Below are positions 13,023 through 25,266 of a stretch of 64,000 nucleotides of DNA, piece by piece (the first letter of the stretch is position 1; each line of letters begins with the position of its first letter). Origin of the DNA: Brugia malayi (Eukaryota; Nematoda; Chromadorea; Rhabditida; Onchocercidae); contig NW_025062475.1 in the NCBI RefSeq assembly GCF_000002995.4, positions 3,820,528 through 3,884,527 of the forward strand. Reading direction: 5' to 3'. The notes under the pieces are model-generated. The model did not search any database and was not told the DNA's origin. It was given only the letters and a program-made list of their open reading frames with translations. Made by a program: the position numbers and the translations under genes.

Positions 13023-15416
13023 TAAAAACGTAATTTTATAAGTCTCGACAAACAATACGTCTGTCGTAGAAACATCCTTCTACACAGCAATTCTGAAACT
13101 TAAACTGCATAAGTCTATTTACAGTCAGTCCTCATTCAATATATTCATCATTATTTTGTACACATTATCGAATTTTTTGCTGATGCCATCCATATCATTC
13201 TTAGATCCGATCACAAATATATATATATTAAAGGAAATGATTAACCCTTCTCCTCTTGTATGCACAAAAATCAACAGAATCAATGTAATTAAAGCTCCTC
13301 TTATTCTTTTACCAATAATAATAAACGACAAAATATATAATAGAGAAAAAATAAAGATATCAGAGCTTTGAGACACAATTAGCTTTTTTTTTTTCTTACG
13401 AAGAAGACAATTAACAACATTCACAAGCACAAAGAAAGGGGTAATAAAGAGAAAATATTAAGCATAACCTAGGAAAAACGACTTTATTTTTTTAAAAAAA
13501 AACATCACTTCTTTTACATGTATTCAATTATAATACGACTTAAAATAAAACAAAAAAAATATTAGATATGAGCAAATAGTTCCCTTGATTGAGGGATTCA
13601 TTAAAAAATAAAAAAAAATAAAAATAAAAAATATATGCAAAGGACGTGATAATGATAACGTACAAAACAAACATACTCTTCGCACAACGAGATGTAATGA
13701 AAAATTGGAAAAATAGAAGCAAATAACGACATTATATATCTGAAAAACTATATAATTATTTGCTACTTCTGAGAGAACTAATTATTTTGCTTAAGTCTTA
13801 TACTGCTAAAAGTGTAGCTGATGAAAAGCAGCTGAAAGAAATACGAATTACTCATATTCTATCTACATCTTTATTAGGAAGGATTAACTGTAGAGTGCAT
13901 CACCCATATTGAAAGAAATGGAAGCTATTAAACAGCTGAATATCACAAAGGGTTCTTATCTTTTTCTGTATTCCAAAAAAGGTTAGAACTAAAGTGGTTT
14001 GAACAAAAAACTGCGAAATTTAAGCATCAAACAAACAATAATTCAAATGTTCCGTTGAAACGGCGCTGAATACAATGGCATCATTGTGACATGGCTGCAA
14101 GAGATACTTAATGTTGATAACCTACAAATTCAGCAAGTACTACAAGAAACGTACTTTCTAAAATTCAAAACTTTTCACAAAATAATGTGAAAACATGTGA
14201 AATTTTGAAAAAAAAAAAAAAAAAGACATACTGCTCCGAGGGAGCTCGAGTGAATAACTGAGAACAAGCAGAACATATTCATCCGACAAATATATCAAAC
14301 TTATATAATAAAAAACACATATTAAAATTAAACTTTAAAAATAGAAATAATACTAGAAATAGATTAAAAATCTAAAATCACCGGTTAATAGATACTGTAC
14401 TCTGAAGCTTAGTACTGATGCAGATTCGACGAGAAAGGGAAGCAAGAAGAAAATTACATGGTATATTGCAAATAGTATTAGGGAGAGAAGCAAAGGCAAA
14501 AAAGAATGAAAGACCATTCCTTTCAGTTTAATAAAAGCAATACATGAAAAAGGAAGATAAACCAAAAATGATTCTAGTAATATTGATGCCGTATTTTTAT
14601 AGCCCGTAGGAACCATAATAATTCAATTCGTCATCACCGTATAATCGAGAAATTATGCCCTCGATTGAATTATCTGCAAATTTGGTAACAAATTACTCCA
14701 TTAACGATATTTTATATTGCATTAGGGCAAGATCATACTTGTAAAAGAAAACAAAACCATACGAAAGATTTGGTCAATGAAATACTAAAACCAGTAATGG
14801 TAAGAGTCCAAAAACTCCATTATTTGCACTCTTAATACACATAACCATACAGCCATGCTTCGAATTACTCCCTGTTCTCTCACTACTATATAATGCAACA
14901 ATACAATATTAGAACATTCTCTAGCACTTTCTTAAAACTCTATAAAGTTTTCTTTCAAGTCCTTATGTATGATAATGAAGTGCAACCGTAGATTTCATTA
15001 TGGAAAGGTTACAGCACTCATCTTCTTTTCATATTCCTCTTCAAAAGCTTTTTGTGTGGTTTTTTTCTTCAAACTTATTGATAAGACACTTCACATATTT
15101 ACCACATAAAAATTGACTGACGTAGGACTATGATAATTTCAGCCAGTCACCAAAGAAGAAGTGCATAACAAATTTCATAACCGATAATTAATTAAATCAA
15201 TTCTTCCAATTTCAGCGAAAACAGAGATTGGTTGCAAGAGAAAAAGCCGAGCCAAGAAAAAGAAGAGTAGTATGCATGCACAACGTATATATGTATAAAA
15301 AGAAGTGGAACTGAGGGGAATTTATAGTGATGTTTGTAAAATTGGCTGAAAATTTAATTATTTAACAGATCAAAAGTAGAGACAATGTAAGAGATTTTAC
15401 TTTAAAAACGAGGCAA
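13023..15416. other. Gene-free spacer between BCAS2 and GEN1
   Basis: About 2.4 kb of AT-rich sequence between two minus-strand genes. It contains A/T homopolymers and several open frames with biased composition but no supported exon. A hydrophobic 87-codon minus frame at 14353-14616 is discussed under rejected items. Confidence 0.45.
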
Positions 15417-18400
15417 TTATACTGTGAAGACCTGCAATGCATTGGTGCGACCGACATCTTCGACGACGAGAAGATCAGCAGCAGCTGAATTTTGCTCCTC
15501 AATAATAATCGGTTCATTATGTCCCGATGTTGGTTGTACCTGTACCTGATTTATATTAGAAGTATTCACTTTTGTAACAAAACCATCTTTTCGTGGAATT
15601 TTGCTAGGCGGTGGTTGTTGCACACCACCCATCTCATGATTTCCCTTTTTTCGTCCACTTCGTTGAATTGAATCGCGCTGTGATGAGACAATTATACCAC
15701 TACTTTCACCATTCAACTGATTCACATCTTCTGAAGTTGATGGTACTGAGATCACTTCTATCACCTGCAATAAAAATTAACTCGTGGAAGAAATAAAAGT
15801 CCCACAATCTGTAACTTCTATGTTTCCACCTATATGAAATAAATTTGCTCAATAGATATGAGTAATAATATACTGAAAGTCCAATAAATCTTTCTGAACA
15901 CAATAGAGAGACAACTGATTTATGCCTACGAATTTGACTGGTATACTTCATAAACATATGAAAATAGAACGGTTAGACAATACCCATTACTGATTATCTA
16001 ATGAATTAACTTTACGTACTTGTTACAATTACTAAGAATAAGAAAATCTTTTATCTGTAAGAAAACCAAATAATCGGTCATCTTAAAATCTACAACCAAA
16101 TTTATCTCTTATATTCTATTTACTTATCAAGATGAAATTCTTACAGGACTGTGTTTGTAAAGCAAAGCGTTCATACGCAGACGCTCCATAGCAACTCGTT
16201 CACGTTTTGAGCAAACAGTACGTCCCGCTTTTGTAAGCGTTGCAGACTTCTAAATAACTCATGAAACTGATATGAGGTAAACGAAATAACTATTCTAGAT
16301 ACAAACGAATCGAAAAGAAATAATTTAGTTTAGTGTCCTGAAAACAGCAGAAATGATCGTTCGCAATCAACCATTTGAACAAATACTTGGATGAAATTAA
16401 CAATTGTAAATACACTTACCTCAACTTTCTCTGCATCTGATTGCAGCTTCTGTGTACAGTTAACACCATTTGGCTTCCAGTTACATTCACGCATCAATAT
16501 TTCCTTTAAATCATAAAATAGACGTACAGAATTTTTGTCAACATAATAATGTTTATCACTAATAGAAGTTTTCTAGTGTTCATGAAAGCAATAGGCAACC
16601 CGTATCGTGAAGTTCTTTCAAAAGTTTCGGATACGGTTACATTTGGTATGAAGTGCAAAATACACTATATAGAATGATAGAATTGTTATGGAGATCATAA
16701 AATGTTCAATTGCGTTCTATAATTTGGAATACTGAAAAGATTTTTGCAAATTTCAAGAACATACTTCAGTTTTTTGTATATTTGGTGGCAATTTTTTGGG
16801 TAGCTGTGTACGAGAATACTCAATAACAACTGGCATCAAATAAATGTTGATCGCATTAGACATAGCATCTGAGTTTGGATTGAAATTTCGCAAATCAATG
16901 GAATTTCTATTAACGCTAAGTCGTAATTTCCGTTTAACATTGCTATCATAATCGCGCACTGGGAGCATTTCTGTCGTATAAGATCTGAAGTTTACAATTG
17001 AAATGTTACAATTGATTGAAACATTACATCTGCACATTGTGGAGTTATTGATCACATAGAAGCCTATTCAAATAAATGTTCTTTTATGGAAGAACTGAAA
17101 AGTAAAATTTACTTAAATCTGTCCAAAATGACTTGAGGATGATCGTGTTTCATGAGATAAAATTCAGAAACAATTTCTAACGCTGTAACTAAACCAACAC
17201 CAGGAATCCCTTTTTGAGCATAATCACAACCAATCATGATTGTCATTGCGATAAGACAGGACCTAAAATGATTTTATGCTAAATTATATGCAATTCTTCG
17301 TCTCTTTTTCAAAAACTGCTTACCTTTAAACGCTTAAACGATTTACCTGCTCAAGCACAAGGTTTCATCCAAGTAATCCATGGAAAGATGGAGAATGTTG
17401 TTCTGTATCTTGCCACCAAAACCAAAGTCAACCTTAAAATGAAGCATAATTTTTAAAATAAATGAGGGCTTGTTTCCAATATATAATTTTGAAAATGACT
17501 TCTCCTCTCCACTAAAAATTTAAAAGATAAATTATACATATAGAAATACACAAAAAAATTATCTTTAACAGAGTGAGCGACATGACATAATTGACATGAT
17601 TGCTTATAGACATACACAAACAGTCCAAGACTGATGAATCTAATTCTAAATTTGGCGAGCCTGTAACCCAACAACCCCATCAGGTACAACAGTGAAGCTA
17701 AAAAAAATAATATGAGAAAAAGTTTAAAAAATGCTTTGAAATGAAAAAAAATAAAAAGCCATCTTTGCCTGATAAAGATTATTGCCTCCAAAAAGAATAT
17801 AATCAAAGTCTCTTGTGATGCAGCCATGTACCAAACCTCGTTGCTCGAGCTGTGCGCATTGTGCTTCACCTTCTAACTTACTTTCCATCCAGCGAACTCC
17901 CATCGAGTTTAACAACATCTTCAAATAATTTTACTTTTAATTTCTTGTTCCGAAATTTAGTATTGAAAAATCTCCGTTATCTCGAAATTAGCTGCAAAGC
18001 ATCTCTTATTTGTGATAGGTAAACAAACCGAAAGGAAACAACCTTAAGTTAACCTTATATTGAAATTCACGACACAGTCAAAAAATTATGCTACTTATAA
18101 TAGTTTACTACCAAATTTATCAATTATTTCAACCTGTTGATCAAAAACGCATCACTGTAACTTTCACCGCCTCTTAAAACTTCAACATACAAGTTTAGTT
18201 TTATTCTAAGATAAGAAATATTTCAATGACTTGCACAGAAATTTTTAATTTTCCACCTTGATTTCTTCAACTTTTGGCACCATTTCTTGTTTTAGCTCTG
18301 ATGTCCAGTATTTGCTTCCACGCTTCCTAACTTTTCTCATCGAAGAAATCCCATAATCTATCTGAAATCGTTATAGATCTTAAAAATGAACGTAAAAGTG

Positions 18401-19102
18401 TCGTAGTCTTTCATCTACAAAAATAAAATTATGCTGTCGTACAAATAACAAATGGAAACAAACATTTGTCCGTTCTCCCTCATCAATTCCATCGAAAACA
18501 ACAATAGGTTCAACACCTTCTTCCAATAAACTTCGACAACGTGTATAAAATGTACTTAAGTATGGTTTTCGAGTTGTTGAGCAATGTGCTACCGAGCCAC
18601 GTAGTACCTCACATAGCCAAGTGTGGCCATCTAAAGTGAAAAATAGAAAATCTAAACCAATCAATTGAAAAATCGATTAATCCTTTTCATTTTTCTTCTC
18701 TTACTAAGATTCCCTTCATCTTCATTTTCGGTACTTGTTTAGTTATAGACAAATATCCAGAAATTTCTCATCTCTACATTTAAATATCTATCTGTAGCTA
18801 AGCGATTATTTAGCAACGTATTGGTCATTCAAAATATAAACAAAAGAGACGATAACATCTTCAATTTTATGCATAATACTTATAAGTTAACAATGGTTAA
18901 TTATAATATATTTCGTGTCAGTTAAATGAGCTTGCATGATTAAACTATAGATGTGGTACTGAAATCCTGTCCTGAACTTCTTTAACTGTTCTTTGGAAAA
19001 TATATATAATTAACCAATAGCAATTCGTTTGTTTCGTAATACAGATATGTTCACAGGTTGTACAAACTTTTGCACATATTCCCACATGCTTGTGACGCCC
19101 AT
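15417..19102 (-). CDS. GEN1: GEN1-like XPG-family structure-specific nuclease
   Basis: Expected to cut Holliday junctions and flaps in the nucleus during recombination and replication repair. Ten exons (19102-19015, 18630-18464, 18361-18257, 17918-17769, 17432-17347, 17262-17113, 16984-16765, 16503-16420, 16249-16145, 15764-15417) join to 500 residues. Catalytic acids of the family are all present: D30 (IAIDGHTW), D76 (VVFDG), E136 and E138 (EGEAQ), D157 and D159 (TRDFDY), D212 (GCDY), followed by the helix-two-turn-helix start KGIPGVG. The N-terminus MGVTSMWEYV is the expected XPG start, with GATTTCAG 27 bases upstream as a likely trans-splice acceptor. The intron after NNLYQ has no GT available and appears to use a GC donor. 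The last ~230 residues are basic and Ser/Gln-rich and match nothing I know. GEN1 rather than EXO1/FEN1 is chosen on the N-terminal and EGEAQ context. Confidence 0.88.
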
Positions 19103-19129
19103 TGTTTTTTGAAGATTACAATTAAAATC

Positions 19130-19136
19130 CTGAAAT
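19130..19136 (-). promoter_or_regulatory. Candidate spliced-leader acceptor (GEN1)
   Basis: On the minus strand ATTTCAG precedes the GEN1 start codon by 27 bases, with no coding exon upstream. Confidence 0.5.
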
Positions 19137-19574
19137 CAAACTTGAAACTAAACTTAATGAAAAGTCATAGAGCTTTCAGCCTCGTGAATAAGAGCGAAAG
19201 AAGTAATGGATGATAATCCTAGTATTTCATTAAACTGGTGCCATAAATATCGCACTGTTCTATTTTGTCCTTATTTTTTTTTTTTTTTTTTTTGAGTTTA
19301 TTTTTGTGAGATGTGCCAGTTTTAGACAACAGGTAAGCACATAATGCAGAAAAGGAAGATTACTCAGACAAAGACTTGAGGATATAAAATTATGTGCGAG
19401 AAATTCATAGTTTGCATTGAAAATGGTGATTTAGCTCTTCTGATCATATCATAAATTGGTTAAAAACATTGGAATGTATGCCTTATTAGATGTATGCCAT
19501 TAAGACTGCACATAATAAGGTAAATATGTGTACCTTCCAGATATAAGTGCACGTAAGTGAAGAGAGCTATACAC

Positions 19575-19641
19575 GACCGTAAACGATTTAACGTAAGTCC
19601 AGTGCCATAAGTGACCGTATAAGAGTTAATGTAAGTCGCAG
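19575..19641 (+). repeat. Degenerate two-copy direct repeat, ~38-bp period
   Basis: GACCGTAAACGATTTAACGT... at 19575-19602 recurs as GACCGTATAAGAGTTAATGT... at 19613-19641; both end in a GTAAGTC...CAG block. Confidence 0.55.
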
Positions 19642-21439
19642 ATAATCCCGTATAGCCATAAACGAAATGCGTTAAAAAGTAGAAAAAACCCTTGATTTCC
19701 AGTACAACATTTCAGAGGAACGTTCAACGATCTAGAAATATAGCAAACCAAGGTTCTATTGTTAAAATCTGCTTTTAATTGAATGTATTATGAATACATC
19801 TGCAACACAACACATGCACTTATTGAAGAAATGAAATTTCCAGTCAAGAGAAGTCTCGACTAGCGAAACTTAGACTATCTTTCTGAACAGTGAACTAACA
19901 AGTTCCTGAGTTCATCTGAATCGTCCGAAAATATCACTATTTGATGAATGAAAGTTGTTGCTGTTATAGTCAGCTGCTTTTAAATTCACATTTTATCGTT
20001 TGAAGTACCATATGTGCCATTTCTGTCCTTAGAACTGAACCTTGAATAAACCAAAAGCGGTTAGCTACCCTTTAAAGTTAAGCAACTTATATATGTATCA
20101 TTTATATGCAAATTTTACACGCCTCTATACCGTCAAGTATGAAGCGCGTCTGTTGATCTACTTATCAGTCATTTGCTGATTAACCATTGATCGTTGACCT
20201 ACCCGATGAGACTGATCCTTGTTGCAATTCGATTTTTTTACCCGTTTAAATTCCTCACCAATGCCTAATTTTACAGTGGTTCCTTCAATGACCAGTGAAA
20301 ATCCTTGATTTTACAACATGTTAACGAGTGGTACTTTCGAGGCAATTGCAGTTTAAAAATTTTTCTTAACTACAAAAGAAGATACTTCCGACCACTTTTC
20401 CATTCTGTGATAATTAGAACCTACGTGATAATAAGTGAAAAATAAGCAATAGCGAACTGCCAGAGTCGTCAGATAAAAAAGGAAATGGAAGGCCTTAACA
20501 GTGATATAAATTAAGCCTAATGCTGAAAGAAATTTCCATCGGAATCGATAATGCGACCGAACAGGTGAGAAGTACCATCGATTCACCTGAATCGTCAGGT
20601 ATATGTGAGGAAGAAAATGAAATATGCAAATATGTTTGCTTAAAAAATTTTCTTCTCGATATGAATAAAAAAAATATGGATGAAGTTGTATTATACCACA
20701 CTGGAAAACATCCGTCCAAAATTTAGCTGACTAAACTGAAAAATCAATGATTGGTGATTTTTATATAAATTAAATCCTACCTTTTACTTCATTGTTAAAA
20801 AAGTCAAAACATAAATAAGGATTCATTTTACTATATAATCAATAAACTATGAATTAAGGAAATGGAATAACACTTATCTGAAAAAATATCATACATTGCT
20901 ATTCTGAATTTAATCAAATATACCTAAAATAAATTTCTTTCAAGTAGTAAATCTTCAATTCTCCCTATTCATATTCCTCTTTTAAAAAAGGAAACCGATT
21001 AAATCAATATAAATCCTCGAATTTTGTGAGTTTGTTAAATGCAAGGATGACAAATGCTTAAGTGATCTGAAAAAATGTCCAAAATCTGACCTTTTTTTTT
21101 TTGTTTTAAATGTGAGACAGTGATACCCTAATAATAGATTTAAACTATCTTCTCTCCCTTTCTCTCTCTCTCAGAGATATTATATGATAATTCATCATTT
21201 TTTTAGTCTATTAATTTTCTCTTATCACATAACGTTTAATATCAGTAAGACTTACTTTAACTCAGATTAATACAATCCTATCAAACCTTCCTAATAATTC
21301 ACAAATACTTAATAGCAATTTTGTCAAATGTGTGAAACATCAAGTAACGAAATAGCCTTATGGTTATTTGTTTGTCAAATGGTAAAATTCAACTAAGCGG
21401 TGATTGCATTGTTAATGAAAATTGAATAAATAAAGATGA

Positions 21440-21660
21440 AGATTGAAGGATTGGATTATGATCTGTAAATTGGATTGAATTGAAATCAAAATGAGTTAGG
21501 ATAAATTAAATTGAGCTAAATTGAATCAGATCAAATTTAGGCTAGTTTGAAATGAGCTGAATTGAAATGCATCAATTTAATTGAATTAAATTTTAAATTA
21601 ATGCAAATAGAATTGAATTGAACTAAAATAATCAAATCGATTGAGCAAAAAATTACAATT
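21440..21660. repeat. Degenerate AATTGA-rich low-complexity stretch
   Basis: About 220 bases made largely of variants of GAATTGA, AAATTGA and AATTAAATT. It looks like a decayed short tandem repeat. Confidence 0.6.
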
Positions 21661-22200
21661 TGCTCTGCTTTTTTTCTCTTTCTCTTTTTCTTTTTAAAAG
21701 CATGACCTAAATGAATTAGTTGTATATTTCAAGAACTTCATTTATTTAATAGTAATAGTAATAGCAAGAGACGTGAGTATTATGCTTATTTAGCTATAGA
21801 AATATTATACTTAACTATAAATTCAATTTCAATTTCCAATAAATTTAATTTCCTATAGTGATTGACACCATTTATATTAATGTTGTGTGTTTTTTTTGGA
21901 TAATGAACATCATACTTCTCATATTAATTAATTGTTATATGATGCTAAAAAATGCTAAGCTTAAATTTATAACTGTTCAAAGGTACTATGGATAAGTGAT
22001 AAAAATATTAGTTACAAATAATATTAGTAAATACTTTACTCAGTCTTTCCAGGCCTTTATATGACATTGATTTGATCAAATACCTCGCGAGCATATACAA
22101 TCAATGATCAGTGGAAAAGAAGGCAGAATACAGAAGAAATATATTGGATTTATTTTTTTCTTCTGCATGTAAAATAACAGTGAAGGTAGAGGATTGGTAG

Positions 22201-22213
22201 AGGTTAGAGGTCA
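22201..22213 (+). promoter_or_regulatory. DR1-type nuclear-receptor half-site pair
   Basis: AGGTTA-G-AGGTCA is two hexamers in direct repeat with a one-base spacer, about 95 bases before the start codon of the secreted-protein gene. DR1 is the typical binding arrangement of HNF4/RXR-type receptors. Function here is inferred. Confidence 0.45.
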
Positions 22214-22307
22214 CATCGATATATCCCTTTCATTCATAAAGTTTTGTCGTTCATTATTGGTATTCAAAAAAAAAAAAAAGAAGTTTCATATCTAAGGTGT
22301 TCACAAT

Positions 22308-23355
22308 ATGATTGATCAGCTGATTGTTTATATGACAATATTTGTGATAGCAATTAATAGTTTTCCTGGCGATGGTTGGATGCGACCGATGGAGAAAGAC
22401 ATAAATCCCAGTAAGTATTTTTGATAATAAATCGCAGTAAGTACTTTTGGTATTTTTCTTTTCATCAATAGTATTAGTATTAATTATTTTCGAGAATGAT
22501 TTTTCAGTTAGATCAACTGTATCTGAAAGTTTATTACTGAAAAGAAGTGATAAATGAATGAGAGATATTCGAAGGATTGGAAAGATTTCTAAAAAAAAAT
22601 AAGACAAATGAAATTGATGATTAGTTGATAATTTATCTGAGCTGTTTCCTATCCGATCTAACTAGTTCTGGTTGAGGTTAAAGGTTGTCAATTTTTCCAG
22701 ATTGCTGGAAATGTGAACCATCACCTGAAGAGCTAGATGAATGTGATAAAAATTTACTAACTAATGGAAGGAAATGCGGTATACTTCAGTCAAGATTCGT
22801 TGAACGTGGTAATCATTGTATTGTTGAGATATTGAATTGTCATTCAAAAATTAGTAATGTATATCAGAGTGAAGCAAGCTTTATTGTTGCTCGTGGCCGT
22901 TTAATTGATTCAACAGATAATAATAATACGTAAGCCATTTGAAATTTATTAGCAACAACTAAAAGATTAATAGAAGAAAATTTTAGATTGAAAATTTTGA
23001 TCATTTAAAAATGATACATAATATATCAGATATCAGATAATTATCAGTTTTTCATTTTACAGTGATATGTGAATCTTTTTTTCTTAGTTAGTGATAATAT
23101 GATATTATCATTAAGTAAGAAAATCGTTATCATTAGATAATGATAATGATTAATTATAGCTCATTGCGTTACTTTCCATTGAATAATCCAGTGGAAATGA
23201 GAGAAGTAATAATAACATGTACTCTAAATGGTATATGGCAAGCAGTATTATCAAATACTGATAATCAAGTAGAGGTGTACGAAGTGCAATGTATCACATC
23301 CGATCATCAAACAATGAATCATATCGCTGCGCACAATAATGAAATTTATCGTTGA
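22308..23355 (+). CDS. Small secreted cysteine-rich protein
   Basis: Three exons (22308-22410, 22701-22929, 23160-23355) join in frame to 175 residues. The N-terminus MIDQLIVYMTIFVIAINSFP is a short polar start followed by a hydrophobic run, so a signal peptide is likely. The mature part has eight cysteines: CWKC, then C at DEC, RKC, NHC and LNC, and a C-terminal pair in VIITCTLNGIW and VYEVQC. That last block resembles the TC-x-nG-W...v-x-v-x-C tail seen in some nematode cysteine-rich secreted domains, but I do not recognise the family. A possible N-glycosylation site lies in DNNNTS at the exon 2/3 junction. Function unknown; extracellular location is inferred. The exon 3 acceptor is preceded by short TGATAAT palindromes. 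A DR1-like element lies upstream and a weaker one in intron 1. Confidence 0.75.
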
Positions 23356-25266
23356 CATTGATAAAATAAGAGAAGATAATTCGTATTCTTTCATTTCAAT
23401 TAATTAACAAATTAAAATAGTACTATCATTGCATTTCTTAAAAAATAAGCTTTTAGATAATTTGTCACATTAACCCTAAATAGTATAAATCCTAAAATTT
23501 AAGCTTCAGTTAAATAGAATAAATGTATTCTCTCTATTGCAACAAACGATAGATGTATTGAATTATAACAAAATTTTCCACATGAATAAGTGTAGATTTT
23601 GTACATGAAAAACTAGACATTCTTCTAAATAAAACTCTAAATCATTTTTTTTCTTTTTCTTTCTTTTTTTTTGGAGCAAAATTTATAAGACTTGGCTTAT
23701 TGGGGGGAAATAGGATAATGCGTTCTATATTATATGAATCGATGATAACAAAAATGGAAAACTACGAATTCAACTGCAAATTTCTTTTTTTTTTTTTTTT
23801 CACTTTTTATTACATATATGAAATATTTAAATGTTAGATAGATTATTTAAATATAAGAATGATTTTGAGATTAAATGCTATTACCTTTTCCCCATTTCTG
23901 TTTAAAGTCAAAGCCGAAATAACTGCGTGTTTAGTATTATTCTTAAACTAGCCAAAAATGAGAGGAAAAATAGGAAAGCAAAATTTTTGAGAAGAAACAT
24001 TCAACAGACCATTAATTATTATGAAATGGTAATAATTTTTGTCAAAAATTTTTATCATTTCGTTTAGTGCCGAGAATGTTGTTGCGTTTTATTTCTTTTC
24101 AAAAAATTTAATTTATAAATTTGGTGAAAGTATTTTAAAATATTCGTGCGTCCAACACTTTTTATTAATGAAAATTAATTTTAGCACTTTTCCACAACAC
24201 TATTGAATATCGAATTTTATGTATTATAATTTAAGGATGAATTATAATTTAAGTTATTGGAATTCGTAATTTACAATATTTAAATAAAAATTAATGAACA
24301 TTTAATTTCGACGCCTAATCCAATATCCATATAATCGTTCATTTTATTTTCATTTATATATTCAAATGTTTGAAACTGATTTATTAGTTATAATCGATTC
24401 ACTGATAGAGCATTTAAAATTATATTTAATTTTTTTTGACTTGAATGTTGTTTATACTGCGAAGCAAGAAATATTGTAAATTTCTTGCCATAGCAAAAAT
24501 TTCATATTATTTCTTACAATTTTCATTTCTTTGTAATATTTATTATTCATTATAACAATACTTTCTATTAAAATAAATATTAAAAATGCTTTCTGTTAAA
24601 ATTATCCCGCTTACCTTTATTATTTGCTTTAATTCCAAAACTTTTGAGTAATAAATTTGTAAGTTTTGTTGCATAAAACGTTTCCAATAAAATTTTACTT
24701 AATTTAACTGGAAATTGATGCAAAAATTAATTTGTCATATTATGACTGATGAAATTATTATAAGTGATAATTCTGATGCTTTTTGATATATTTTAAATTT
24801 GGATGATTTGATAAACAAATAGTCAAATAATACCTGAATAAGCCAAATAACCATTAATCTATTTTTGATCTGTTTCAATTAAAATATGAAAATCGACAAA
24901 ATGTCTACTATACAAACTTACAATATGATATAGGAATTGATAAGTGATAAGGGCGAATATAAATAAGGCTTGCATTAATAATAATGAATACAAAAATTTT
25001 GTATGTTTTTGCAGGTGGAGGTAATTATTAAAAATGCTTTCTAGTGAGAGTAATTTTTTTGAAATTTTAATTCAATGTTTTGCTTTGTTTTTTTTTTTTT
25101 TTTTTTTAAAGGATATTTTATGATCCGATGGAATAATTTTATTTATTTTTTTGATTGTACTGAAATTATGTTATCCTGAACAGAAATGCATAACAACATT
25201 AATGATTTTTGCTCAAATTTTGAAAAAAAAAAAAAATTAACAAATTTTAATTTAATCAGAACAAGC
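23356..25266. other. Convergent intergenic spacer
   Basis: About 1.9 kb, very AT-rich, between the 3' ends of the secreted-protein gene (+) and the zinc-finger gene (-). Long T runs near 23647-23672, 23785-23800 and 25087-25108. No exon or RNA gene supported. Confidence 0.5.

Larger units (their letters stand above)
19137..22200. other. 3-kb divergent intergenic region with degenerate repeats
   Basis: Lies between the 5' ends of GEN1 (-) and the secreted-protein gene (+). Contains a two-copy degenerate repeat at 19575-19641, a TC tract near 21155-21175, and a long degenerate AATTGA-rich stretch at about 21440-21660. A 67-codon plus frame at 20520-20726 preceded by TTAACAG is the only possible gene, and is weak. 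Confidence 0.5.

Noticed and set aside
14353..14616. 87-codon hydrophobic minus-strand frame resembling membrane segments
   Set aside because: It is the complement of a purine-rich stretch, which yields Phe/Leu-rich frames by composition; no splice partners or motifs.
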